From Aquificota bacterium (lineage in GTDB: Bacteria; Aquificota; Aquificia; Aquificales; Hydrogenothermaceae): a stretch of DNA of 14,896 nucleotides. The DNA is taken from positions 1 to 14,896 of the forward strand of contig JAADDV010000056.1 of NCBI GenBank assembly GCA_013153795.1, read 5' to 3'. Below, piece by piece: positions 1-6,432 of the stretch. Within the stretch, counting starts at the first letter, position 1. Every line of letters starts with the position of its first letter. The notes under the pieces were generated by a model. That model searched no databases. It was given only the letters and a program-made list of their open reading frames with translations, and was not told the origin of the DNA. The position numbers and the translations under genes are program-made.

Positions 1-867
1 GTAATATTTGGCATTATATAAAGCTTTTAAAACTTCTTGAAAAAAAGATTTTTTCTCAACAGCCTCAGGATACAGATTTTTAAACTTTTCTATATAAAAT
101 CTTTCTTTTTCTGTTTCAGAAAGCTTTTTCCACGGTTCTTCTTCTATCTCTTTTCTAGAAAAACTTATTTCTTTTGTTTCTAAAGTTACTGTCCTTTTCA
201 TATATGGATTAAAAAACTTAAATACCACTGGCTTTATTTTTAGACTATCTAAATAAACAATCCTGAATTTTTCTTCCTGATATACATTTTCAAGATTTTT
301 TTCTACGATATATCCAACTTTTTTTCCTGAACCATTTTTTACAACAAGGGTATGTCTTGGTAAAAAAGGAAAACCTTTTCCCTTTATTTTTAGAGTGTAT
401 GTCCCTACGCCGTTTTTTCCTTCAAAATGCCCTTTAATAGAAAAATCACCAACATATTTTATATTTTCTGGGATAGGAACAATAAGAAATGTTCTGTCTG
501 ATAAAATTCTCTGCCTTTCTTTAAAAATGTCTGTCTCAAAAAAAATACTAAAGGGCAAAAGACTCTTTCCTTCTTTTAAAAAATAAAAAACAAACTCTTT
601 TCTTAAAACGCCATTTTCTAAAGAGGATTTTTTTTGGATATAAACATTTTCTTTTATGTCAGAAACTATTTTTATATGATTTAAAGCTTCTTCTGATATG
701 TTTACAGGTTTTACTTTAAAAATAACTTTTAAAGGCTCTTTTACATAAAAAATCTCTTTGTCTGGATAAACAATATCCACATCAAACTTTATATTCTGTT
801 GAAAAGATATTTCTTTTCCGTATACATAAAAAGTCAGCAAAAGAAAAACAAAGAAAATCCTAAACAT
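1..867 (-). CDS. BatD-like exported protein, partial (C-terminus beyond window edge)
   Basis: An open frame of 289 codons reads from an ATG at 867 down to base 1 with no stop, so the gene continues outside the window. It begins with a hydrophobic signal peptide (MFRIFFVFLLLTFYVYG, about residues 1-17). The rest is beta-rich and lysine-rich, with alternating hydrophobic stretches such as LKVIFKVKPV, as in proteins built of extracytoplasmic beta-sandwich domains. The ATG overlaps the end of the preceding VWA gene by 8 bases, so the two are co-transcribed and probably translationally coupled. In Bat (Bacteroides aerotolerance) operons the gene after the VWA genes is usually batD, which encodes a periplasmic protein with a C-terminal membrane anchor. 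The assignment rests on position, signal peptide and composition. I see no diagnostic motif, and the membrane anchor would lie outside the window. Confidence 0.62.
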   Translation of the reverse strand, partial: MFRIFFVFLLLTFYVYGKEISFQQNIKFDVDIVYPDKEIFYVKEPLKVIFKVKPVNISEEALNHIKIVSDIKENVYIQKKSSLENGVLRKEFVFYFLKEGKSLLPFSIFFETDIFKERQRILSDRTFLIVPIPENIKYVGDFSIKGHFEGKNGVGTYTLKIKGKGFPFLPRHTLVVKNGSGKKVGYIVEKNLENVYQEEKFRIVYLDSLKIKPVVFKFFNPYMKRTVTLETKEISFSRKEIEEEPWKKLSETEKERFYIEKFKNLYPEAVEKKSFFQEVLKALYNAKYY

Positions 868-1771
868 ATCTTTCCCTTATAGATAAAAACCACATTTTTA
901 CAAAAATCAAAACAAAAACAAAGAGAGCAAGAACTTTTATCCATAAGTCTACAGGTTTTTCTACCTCAAGTCTGTATTCCTTTATTAAAGATGGCTCTAA
1001 AGAGTTTATTTCAGTGAATACTTCTCTAAGAGCTTTTTCATATCTGTCTTTTATAAAAAAGGCTTTCCCATTTGAAGCCTCAGAAAGTCTTTCAAGATTT
1101 CTAAAGTTTAATCCGCTACTTATTCCTATAGAGTAAATCTTTGCCTTTATCACTCTGTTTTTTGCTATCACATCTTCCAGTGTATGACTGCTGTTTATAT
1201 CCCCACCATCTGATAACAGAATAATGATTTTGTTTTTCTGGTTTATATCAAAAATATTTAGAGAATCTATAAGGGCATCATACATAGCTGTCCCACCTAT
1301 ATCCACCATTGCAGGATATATAGAAGGAATGATTTTAAGAAGATATCCTTTGTCAGATGTAAGTGGAGAAAGCCTAAAAGGAAGATTATCAAACACCACA
1401 AGGGCTATTCTATCTTCTTTGCTTCTTTTTAATAAAAAATCTCTGATAATCTCTTTTGCGATTTTCAATTTATTATTTTCTTTCATAGAATTACTTACAT
1501 CTAAACAAAGAACAATGTTGTAAACCTTTTTTTCTGAATAAAAGTACTCTTTTTTATATGGAAACATAGCTATAAGTGTTATAAAAACTGTTAAAAGTAT
1601 CCATAAAAAAGGCAGATACTTTACAGAAAATCTTTTTTGTTTCCCAAACAGTTCTATATGGGGAAAGTAAATAACTTTTCTGCTTTTTATAAAGATAGAG
1701 CAGATAACAACACATATAAGAGTTATTATTCCTATAGGTAAAAACTGCCAGTATTTAAAAAGCACTTCCAT
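860..1771 (-). CDS. VWA-domain membrane protein, BatA/BatB-like
   Basis: This 303-residue protein has the BatA layout. Two membrane helices (about 9-27 and 51-70) come first, then a von Willebrand factor A domain (about 84-255), then a C-terminal membrane helix (about 277-296). The metal-ion-dependent adhesion site looks complete: DVSNS at 91-95, the GGT threonine at 161, and the aspartate of LLSDG at 188. Family knowledge: BatA/BatB proteins display a VWA domain and are linked to oxidative-stress tolerance and envelope integrity in Bacteroides, Leptospira and Francisella, though the exact role is unsettled. The start ATG at 1771 overlaps the 3' end of the DUF4381-like gene by 17 bases, and a weak AGG lies 7 bases upstream. 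The TAG stop overlaps the next gene. Only one VWA gene is visible; a second could lie beyond the left edge. Confidence 0.85.
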   Translation of the reverse strand: MEVLFKYWQFLPIGIITLICVVICSIFIKSRKVIYFPHIELFGKQKRFSVKYLPFLWILLTVFITLIAMFPYKKEYFYSEKKVYNIVLCLDVSNSMKENNKLKIAKEIIRDFLLKRSKEDRIALVVFDNLPFRLSPLTSDKGYLLKIIPSIYPAMVDIGGTAMYDALIDSLNIFDINQKNKIIILLSDGGDINSSHTLEDVIAKNRVIKAKIYSIGISSGLNFRNLERLSEASNGKAFFIKDRYEKALREVFTEINSLEPSLIKEYRLEVEKPVDLWIKVLALFVFVLIFVKMWFLSIRERYV

Positions 1772-2141
1772 TTTTAACCTTTGCTGTTTTTATATACTCT
1801 AAAAATTTTCTTATAAGGTCTACTGTCTCTTTATCAAGCTGGTTTACTGTTTTTTTGTATTTATACTCTTCAAGTTTCTTTAGTAACTGCTCATTATAAG
1901 GAGTTTCCACTTTATGGATAAGAAATGTGATTGTATACGCCGTTTCTTTTGGATTTTTTAAATTTATTTTTACTTGAGTTTCTTTCTTTTTTAAATGAAA
2001 AATATCTATTTTTTTCAAAAATTTAAAAAAAATAAAAAAAGCTAATATAAAAAATATAGGTATAAGAAGAAAACTTACAAGAGAAATATAATCAACCTGT
2101 ATAGAATATATCTCAAATATATGAAAGATTTCTCTATTCAT
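1755..2141 (-). CDS. DUF4381-like small membrane protein of the Bat operon
   Basis: This 128-residue protein has one strong membrane helix (about 19-43), then a basic cytoplasmic region and a helical C-terminal half containing LLKKLEEYKYKK. The size, the single helix followed by a soluble helical tail, and the place directly before a BatA-like VWA gene all fit the DUF4381 family, whose members sit between DUF58 and batA in many Bat operons. Its biochemical role is unknown. The upstream bases (AAGTTCAAGCTTT before the ATG) contain no clear Shine-Dalgarno sequence and no later in-frame ATG exists, so translation may be weak. It is the first gene of the operon here: the usual moxR and DUF58 genes are absent upstream, where a terminator and moaCB lie instead. 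Confidence 0.6.
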   Translation of the reverse strand: MNREIFHIFEIYSIQVDYISLVSFLLIPIFFILAFFIFFKFLKKIDIFHLKKKETQVKINLKNPKETAYTITFLIHKVETPYNEQLLKKLEEYKYKKTVNQLDKETVDLIRKFLEYIKTAKVKNGSAF

Positions 2142-2192
2142 AAAGCTTGAACTTAAGATTTTATTTTTTCAGGACAATGATTACAGTCAAAA

Positions 2193-2218
2193 GAGAAGAA
2201 GCATTAATGCTTCTTCTC
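2193..2218 (-). terminator. Rho-independent terminator of moaCB
   Basis: A perfect 26-bp palindrome (13-base arms, left arm GAGAAGAAGCATT) overlaps the last codons and the TAA stop of moaCB. In minus-strand RNA it gives an 11-bp stem with a UUAA loop, followed by UUUU. It separates moaCB from the Bat operon, which begins about 50 bases further on. Confidence 0.75.
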
Positions 2219-3124
2219 GCCTTTTGCCATTCTTATAGCATGTTTTATAAGAGGAGCTATCATTCTAATGTTGTCTTTTACACCGCCAGTGCTTCCAGGA
2301 AGGTTTATCACAATTGTTGAATCACCGATTATTCCACAAACACCTCTTGATAAAAGAGATTTTGGAGTAAACTTTATTCCTACTATTCTCATTGCTTCTG
2401 AGAAACCTATCATCTCTGTTCTTATTACTTCTCTTGTAGCTTCTGGCGTTGTATCTCTCTTACTAAAGCCTGTTCCACCTGTTGTAAATATAACATCAAC
2501 TTTTCCTTCAAGCTCTTTCAGTTTTTGGGCTAAAAGGTCTTTTTCATCAGGAAGTATCTCATAGTGAACTACACTTCCACCAAATTCATCTTCTATAATA
2601 TTAATAGCTGTTTTTCCGCTTCTGTCTTCAGCTTCGCCTCTTGCGCATGTATCAGAAAGGGTTATAACAGCACATTTTAAACCTTCTAAATCTTCAGCAT
2701 AATCAGATTTTCCACCTCTTTTAGAAACAAGTTTTATATCACTAATGCGCATATCCTTGTCAAATGCTTTTAGCATGTCATACACATTTAAAAGAGCCGC
2801 AGACACTGCTGTCAAAGCTTCCATCTCAACTCCAGTCCTACCAACACATTTAACTTCTGCTGTTACATATACACCATCATCTTCAAGCTTTGTGTCTACC
2901 TGAACGTGGTCTATCATTATATTATGGCAGAAAGGAAGAATATCTGGCGTCCTTTTAGCACCTAAAAGACCTGCCATCTGAGAAGCTAAAAGAACATCTC
3001 CCTTAGGAACTTGGCCTTTTTTTATCATTTCTATACTTTCTGGAGATAGATATATTTTACCTTCAGCCTTCGCTGTTCTAATAGTTTCAAACTTATTTGA
3101 TACATCAACAGGCTTAAAACCCAT
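2204..3124 (-). CDS. moaCB: Bifunctional molybdenum cofactor biosynthesis protein MoaC/MoaB
   Basis: This 306-residue protein fuses two molybdopterin-pathway enzymes. Residues 1-142 are MoaC, cyclic pyranopterin monophosphate synthase, which completes precursor Z after MoaA. The family motifs are present: LPFCH at 63-67, MEALTAVS at 101-108, FDKDM at 121-125 and K135 near GGKS. Residues about 146-304 are MoaB/MogA, which adenylylates molybdopterin before molybdate insertion. Its motifs are ITLSDT at 154-159, TTGGTG at 214-219, TPEAT at 226-230 and LPGST at 275-279. No frameshift or stop lies between the halves, so the fusion looks genuine; such MoaC/MoaB fusions are known in some bacteria. 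A strong AAGGAGGA lies 7 bases before the ATG. The gene has its own terminator and promoter, and no other moa/moe gene lies beside it. Confidence 0.93.
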   Translation of the reverse strand: MGFKPVDVSNKFETIRTAKAEGKIYLSPESIEMIKKGQVPKGDVLLASQMAGLLGAKRTPDILPFCHNIMIDHVQVDTKLEDDGVYVTAEVKCVGRTGVEMEALTAVSAALLNVYDMLKAFDKDMRISDIKLVSKRGGKSDYAEDLEGLKCAVITLSDTCARGEAEDRSGKTAINIIEDEFGGSVVHYEILPDEKDLLAQKLKELEGKVDVIFTTGGTGFSKRDTTPEATREVIRTEMIGFSEAMRIVGIKFTPKSLLSRGVCGIIGDSTIVINLPGSTGGVKDNIRMIAPLIKHAIRMAKGEKKH

Positions 3125-3136
3125 AAAATCCTCCTT

Positions 3137-3157
3137 AAATAAAAAGAGTTTTTATTT
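3137..3157 (-). repeat. All-A/T inverted repeat in the moaCB leader
   Basis: Nine-base arms AAATAAAAA and TTTTTATTT flank a GAG (CTC in the RNA). In the moaCB transcript this hairpin would end one base before the AAGGAGGA ribosome binding site. The stem contains only A-U pairs, so it would be open at high growth temperature. A regulatory role is speculative. Confidence 0.35.
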
Positions 3158-3169
3158 GAGAATAACGAT

Positions 3170-3175
3170 ATTATA
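3170..3175 (-). promoter_or_regulatory. -10 element of the moaCB promoter
   Basis: A perfect TATAAT on the minus strand would start transcription near 3163, about 40 bases before the moaCB ATG. No good -35 hexamer lies at 16-18 bases; the nearest, TTTACA at 3202-3197, is 21 bases away. Activator help is therefore plausible, and the inverted repeat at 3217-3237 would lie near -64. Confidence 0.5.
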
Positions 3176-3216
3176 CAGATATTCTAGATAGGAAAATGTA
3201 AAAATTTTTTATAAAT

Positions 3217-3237
3217 GTTGCACTTAGTTTGTGCAAC
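3217..3237. promoter_or_regulatory. Perfect inverted repeat GTTGCAC-N7-GTGCAAC, candidate operator
   Basis: Two exact 7-base arms separated by TTAGTTT lie between the divergent moaCB and cold-shock promoters. The dyad is centred at 3227, about 64 bases upstream of the predicted moaCB start and just upstream of the TTGACA of the cold-shock promoter. Length and symmetry fit a dimeric helix-turn-helix regulator. I do not recognise the site as a named consensus. Confidence 0.5.
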
Positions 3238-3243
3238 TATCTA

Positions 3244-3272
3244 TTGACAAAAGTATAATAAGACCTCATACT
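3244..3272 (+). promoter_or_regulatory. Sigma-70-type promoter of the cold-shock gene
   Basis: A perfect TTGACA (3244-3249) is followed after 17 bases by CATACT (3267-3272, four of six matches to the -10 consensus). Transcription would begin near 3279, only a few bases before the first base of the long leader stem at 3283. An alternative is the perfect TATAAT at 3254-3259 without a good -35; it would start near 3266 and place the inverted repeat at about -40, overlapping its -35 region. Confidence 0.55.
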
Positions 3273-3282
3273 GTAATCGTGT

Positions 3283-3367
3283 AGATAAAGAAGTTTGAAG
3301 TGTTGAAGGCGCCTTCAACGTAAATCCCTTCCACAGAGCTCAAAGGGGCTTTAAACTCTCTTTATCT
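3283..3367 (+). ncRNA. Structured 5' leader of the cold-shock mRNA (three-way junction)
   Basis: Paper folding gives one compact structure. The closing stem P1 pairs 3283-3301 with 3348-3367: 19 pairs, two of them G-U, and a single bulged C at 3358. P2 is 3302-3319, an 18-bp perfect palindrome forming a 7-bp stem with a GCGC loop and stacking directly on P1. P3 pairs CCCTT (3326-3330) with AAGGG (3343-3347) and abuts P1. Only GTAAAT (3320-3325) is left single-stranded in the junction. The Shine-Dalgarno GGAGG (3391-3395) lies 24 bases downstream. Long structured leaders are known for E. coli cspA, where they act in temperature control, but this fold is unlike anything I can name. It could be a cis-regulator or a processed RNA. 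Confidence 0.6.
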
Positions 3368-3406
3368 CAAAAGCTAAATTTTAATTTTTTGGAGGTTTTT
3401 TTAGTA

Positions 3407-3613
3407 ATGCGTCTTAAAGGTACAGTTAAATGGTTTAACTCAAAGAAAGGATACGGATTTATCACAAGAGATGATGGTCAGGGAGATGTTTTTGTTCATT
3501 TCTCAGCTATCAATGAAAACGGCTTTAAGTCTTTAGAAGAAGGCCAAAGAGTTGAGTTTGAAATTGTTAAAGAAGAAAAAGGCGAAAAAGCACAAAACGT
3601 AGTTAAATTATAA
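3407..3613 (+). CDS. Cold-shock domain protein (Csp family)
   Basis: This 68-residue single-domain protein is a single-stranded nucleic-acid-binding OB fold. It carries RNP1 (KGYGFI, residues 14-19) and RNP2 (VFVHF, 28-32), and it begins with the typical MRLKGTVKWFN. Family role: an RNA chaperone that prevents or melts secondary structure. I place the start at the ATG at 3407, 11 bases after GGAGG (3391-3395). An in-frame TTG at 3389 would overlap that ribosome binding site and add a non-family extension. The gene is monocistronic, with its own promoter, a long structured leader and a strong palindromic terminator. In a thermophile it may be constitutive or growth-linked rather than strictly cold-induced. 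The cspA/cspB-type name cannot be decided from sequence alone. Confidence 0.95.
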   Translation: MRLKGTVKWFNSKKGYGFITRDDGQGDVFVHFSAINENGFKSLEEGQRVEFEIVKEEKGEKAQNVVKL

Positions 3614-3621
3614 ATAAAATC

Positions 3622-3653
3622 TTAAAAATGGGGCTTTAAAGCCCCATTTTTAA
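3622..3653. terminator. 32-bp perfect palindrome, terminator of the cold-shock gene
   Basis: The palindrome is symmetric about 3637/3638, with a GGGGCTTT core flanked by A and T tracts. In plus-strand RNA the GC-rich stem GGGGC/GCCCC is followed by AUUUUUAAAUU, a typical intrinsic terminator starting 8 bases after the stop codon. Because it is fully symmetric it could also stop transcripts coming from the right on the minus strand. Confidence 0.88.
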
Positions 3654-3851
3654 ATTCAAGAATTTAATCTTAAAAGCAAATTTTATACAAAATCAAACTT
3701 TCTCCTTTTCAAATCAAAAATTTAAAACTTCAAATAAATTTTATAAAATCCATTATCTATATTATCTAAATGTTTTTTAGCTTTTTACTTACAGTTAAAT
3801 ACAGCAAACACTTTTTAAGAAATAATAAAGTTGCTTTTTATCTAAAGCTAA

Positions 3852-4001
3852 TTAAGTATTTTTTTCTGTCCCACCTTCAATGTTTATTATAAGAATTTTT
3901 AGCTCTATAAATGTTTTGCCAAATTTTTTACCTTTAAAAATAGGCTTTTCTACAGGTTTTGAAGCTACAAAATCTCTAAATCTATAACAGAGACCTAATC
4001 T
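3852..4001 (-). pseudogene. Start-less open frame, possible gene remnant
   Basis: Forty-nine sense codons run between two TAA stops on the minus strand without ATG, GTG or TTG. The translation is protein-like: charged and varied, with RFRDFVASKPVEKPIFKGKK in the first half and FIELKILIINIEGG near the end. I do not recognise it. It lies downstream of the GH57 gene in the same direction, so it may be the tail of a decayed operon gene. A chance open frame in AT-rich DNA is a serious alternative. Confidence 0.22.
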
Positions 4002-4003
4002 TT

Positions 4004-4028
4004 ATCAAAAAGATATAAGCTTTTTGAT
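4004..4028 (-). repeat. Inverted repeat after the GH57 gene, possible weak terminator
   Basis: Exact 9-base arms ATCAAAAAG and CTTTTTGAT are separated by 7 bases, about 20 bases beyond the GH57 stop. The stem has only two G-C pairs and no U-run follows it on the minus strand (AAAGATTAG), so intrinsic termination would be inefficient. It is nevertheless the only hairpin found directly downstream of this long operon. Confidence 0.35.
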
Positions 4029-4048
4029 TTAAAACTTTTATCTCTTTT

Positions 4049-5632
4049 TTAAGAAAAAACTCTAAAATCTATATCTTCAAAAATACTGTTTTTCTTTTCT
4101 AACCAGTTTAAAAAAGATTCATCTATATTTTCTTTTAAAAGCATATCTTTAAGTTTTAAAAAGTTATTTATGTGCTCTTTTGTTCTTCTTGTAGCGTATT
4201 CTTTTGCTGTTTGAGTTGTCATAAGGAATGCCCAATCACTACTTTGAGCTAAAAGAAGCTCTCTAAGCATTTGAGTTAAAACCCTTTGTTTTGTCTTATC
4301 CTGCTCAGCAACATATTTCTTAGCAAGTTTTTCCATTTCATCAGCCATATAATGGAGGTGTCTGTAAATCCAATCATTTCCTTCATTTAACCATACATAA
4401 TAGTATCCTTTATCTCCCCATGATGAAGGAGAAGGTTGTTGAAGTTGATTTTTAGAGTAAATTTCTAGATATTCTAAAGGGGTTATAGCTTTAAATTGTT
4501 TGTGTTTATCTATTTCTTTAAATAGATAGTAAAGAAAATCAGGACCTTCAAACCACCAGTGGCCAAAAAGCTCAGCATCATATGGAGATACAACAACAGG
4601 TTTTCTATCCATTAATTTGGAAAGATAATCTAATTGTAAATCTCTTGCCCAGTGAAAGTGCTTGGCATGTTCTTGAGCTCTTTCTTGGGCAAATTCAGGG
4701 ATATAAGGTTTTTTTTCCCCAAGGTCAACATCTCCAGTTATACGATAATATTTTACTCCTGTATAAACTCTAACTCCATCTGGACTTATATAAGGTTTTA
4801 TATAATTAAAATCAAGGTCAAAACCTATATCTCTGTAAAAATCCCTATAATAAGGGTCTCCTGGATAACCTTCTTTTGAACTCCAAACTTGCTTAGAAGA
4901 CTCTGGGTCTCTTCCAAACATAGCTACTCCATAAGGAGTATAAACAGGAGCAAAAACTCCGTATTTAGGTTTTGGTTTTCCAAAAATAAGTCCGTGAGAA
5001 TCAAGAAATGAAAACTCTATACCATATTTTGAAAGAATTTCATCAACACCAACATAATAAGCACATTCAGGGAGCCATATTCCTTTTGGATATTCTCCAA
5101 AATGTTTTTTGTGAGTTTCTACAGCTATTTTTATCTGTGTTTCTACAGCTTTTTTATTAGGAGATAATAAAGGCAAAAAGCCATGAGTTGCACCACAGGT
5201 AATTATTTCCAAATATCCTTTATCTTTAAAATATCTATACCCATTTAAAACATTTTCTTTTAAGAAAGAATAAAAAAAGTTTTTTATATTCTTTATTCTT
5301 CTATTATAGAATTCAGCTAATCTATGGAAAGTTTCATCATTTTTTGTTCTCTGTAATTCTTTCTCTGTAAGCTCTTCAAATTTATCAAGATATTGTTTAT
5401 ATCTTTCTGTCAAATGATGGTCTGAAAGCATTTCAGCTAAAGGTGGTGTTATTGAGATAGTAAGTCTAAAATCAATATTTTCTTCTTCAAGTTTTTTAAA
5501 GTTTTGAAGAAGAGGAATATATGTTTCTGTTATGGCTTCAAAAAGCCAATGCTCCTCTAAAAAGTAATCATATTCAGGATGTTTCACAAATGGTAAGTGA
5601 GAATGTAAAACAGGTATCCAAAAACCTTTCAT
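4049..5632 (-). CDS. GH57 1,4-alpha-glucan branching enzyme-like protein
   Basis: This 527-residue glycoside hydrolase family 57 protein has the length and order of the GH57 branching-enzyme group (EC 2.4.1.18), which adds alpha-1,6 branches to glycogen-like glucan in the cytoplasm. GH57 motifs are visible in order: HSHLP at 10-14, GATHGFLP at 147-154, WLPECAY at 186-192 with E189 as likely nucleophile, and SPYDAELFGHWW at 349-360 with D352 as likely acid/base. A helical C-terminal half follows, including WGDKGYYYVWLNEGNDW (405-421). Some GH57 members with this signature act mainly as hydrolases, so activity is inferred. It starts 11 bases after the cdsA stop, with a strong AAGGGGGAG Shine-Dalgarno sequence, and is the last gene of the envelope operon. 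No other glycogen gene is visible in the window. Confidence 0.88.
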   Translation of the reverse strand: MKGFWIPVLHSHLPFVKHPEYDYFLEEHWLFEAITETYIPLLQNFKKLEEENIDFRLTISITPPLAEMLSDHHLTERYKQYLDKFEELTEKELQRTKNDETFHRLAEFYNRRIKNIKNFFYSFLKENVLNGYRYFKDKGYLEIITCGATHGFLPLLSPNKKAVETQIKIAVETHKKHFGEYPKGIWLPECAYYVGVDEILSKYGIEFSFLDSHGLIFGKPKPKYGVFAPVYTPYGVAMFGRDPESSKQVWSSKEGYPGDPYYRDFYRDIGFDLDFNYIKPYISPDGVRVYTGVKYYRITGDVDLGEKKPYIPEFAQERAQEHAKHFHWARDLQLDYLSKLMDRKPVVVSPYDAELFGHWWFEGPDFLYYLFKEIDKHKQFKAITPLEYLEIYSKNQLQQPSPSSWGDKGYYYVWLNEGNDWIYRHLHYMADEMEKLAKKYVAEQDKTKQRVLTQMLRELLLAQSSDWAFLMTTQTAKEYATRRTKEHINNFLKLKDMLLKENIDESFLNWLEKKNSIFEDIDFRVFS

Positions 5633-5643
5633 TACTCTCCCCC

Positions 5644-6423
5644 TTAAAATGTAAGACTTATAACAAATTTAACATGATAATAAGTAACAAAAACTACACT
5701 AGCAAAAACCAAAGCATCTATTCTGTCTAGGACACCTCCATGTCCCGGAATTAGATTTGAAGAATCTTTTTCTCCTACCTGCCTTTTTATAAAACTTTCA
5801 AATAAATCTCCTATCTGACCTAAAATAGCAGCAGCAAAAATAGGAATATAAGCATCATAAATTTTTAACATATATGCGGTTATCCCTCCTATTATAACAG
5901 CTCCTAAAAAGCCACCTATGGCTCCTTCCCATGTTTTTTTAGGAGAAAGTCGTGGAGCAAGTTTATTTTTTCCTAAGGTTTTTCCTACTAAGTAAGCGAT
6001 AATGTCTTCTGACCATATGGTTGCAAAAAGGACAAAAAGTAGGTCTTTATTTATTTGATGTAAAAGTCCTATAGAGGATACAAAGAAAGCTCCATAAATA
6101 AGAGAAAAAACAGAAGCTGTCAAATATGAAATATTGTATTGTTTATGTCCTAAATAAAAACCATATAAAAAGATTATTAATAAAGCTAGAAAAGGACTTA
6201 AGAATAATGCAGATATAGATGCAAAAAAACCAACAATAGAAGTTTTTATAGGTTCAAGTCCCGGATATTTCTTATCTAAAAGATTTACAACTTCCCATAT
6301 AGCTATTGTTGATAAAATAGCAATCCCAAATTTAAAGACACCATTAGGTAAATATATTACAGCTCCTATAGCAATAGCAGCTAAAATAATTCCTGTAATA
6401 AGTCTTTTAAATAAGTCTTCCAT
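5644..6423 (-). CDS. cdsA: Phosphatidate cytidylyltransferase
   Basis: CdsA makes CDP-diacylglycerol from phosphatidate and CTP, the branch point for bacterial phospholipids, in the inner membrane. The 259-residue protein has about seven or eight hydrophobic segments. Two hallmarks are clear: SPKKTWEG at 160-167, and the C-terminal signature from S210 to D236, including FIKRQVGEKDSS, IPGHGG and LDRID. Length is normal for the family. AAAGGTG lies 6 bases before the ATG. It follows uppS by 9 bases, the common uppS-cdsA pairing. The genes that often come next in bacteria (dxr and rseP) are absent; a GH57 gene takes that place. Confidence 0.95.
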   Translation of the reverse strand: MEDLFKRLITGIILAAIAIGAVIYLPNGVFKFGIAILSTIAIWEVVNLLDKKYPGLEPIKTSIVGFFASISALFLSPFLALLIIFLYGFYLGHKQYNISYLTASVFSLIYGAFFVSSIGLLHQINKDLLFVLFATIWSEDIIAYLVGKTLGKNKLAPRLSPKKTWEGAIGGFLGAVIIGGITAYMLKIYDAYIPIFAAAILGQIGDLFESFIKRQVGEKDSSNLIPGHGGVLDRIDALVFASVVFVTYYHVKFVISLTF

Positions 6424-6432
6424 AAAGCACCT

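Larger units (their letters stand above)
3654..4048. other. AT-rich intergenic stretch without an intact gene
   Basis: About 395 bases lie between the cold-shock terminator and the end of the GH57 gene. I find no intact ORF with a start codon and ribosome binding site, no tRNA and no tandem repeat. The stretch holds a start-less minus-strand reading frame (3852-4001) and a 9-base inverted repeat (4004-4028). Bases 3654-3851 are nearly pure A/T-rich sequence in which I see nothing else. Confidence 0.6.

Noticed and set aside
395..586. Plus-strand open frame of 63 codons
   Set aside because: It lies antisense within the BatD-like gene, has no ribosome binding site and reads as a shadow of the minus-strand codons.
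1224..1523. Plus-strand open frame of 99 codons within the VWA gene
   Set aside because: It is antisense to a gene with clear VWA motifs, its translation has no recognisable domain, and there is no ribosome binding site.
3389..3406. Upstream TTG start for the cold-shock protein
   Set aside because: The TTG overlaps the GGAGG ribosome binding site itself; the ATG at 3407 matches the family N-terminus and is properly spaced.
3654..4048. CRISPR array or tRNA in the non-coding stretch
   Set aside because: I found no repeated unit with spacers and no cloverleaf; the bases are simply A/T-rich.
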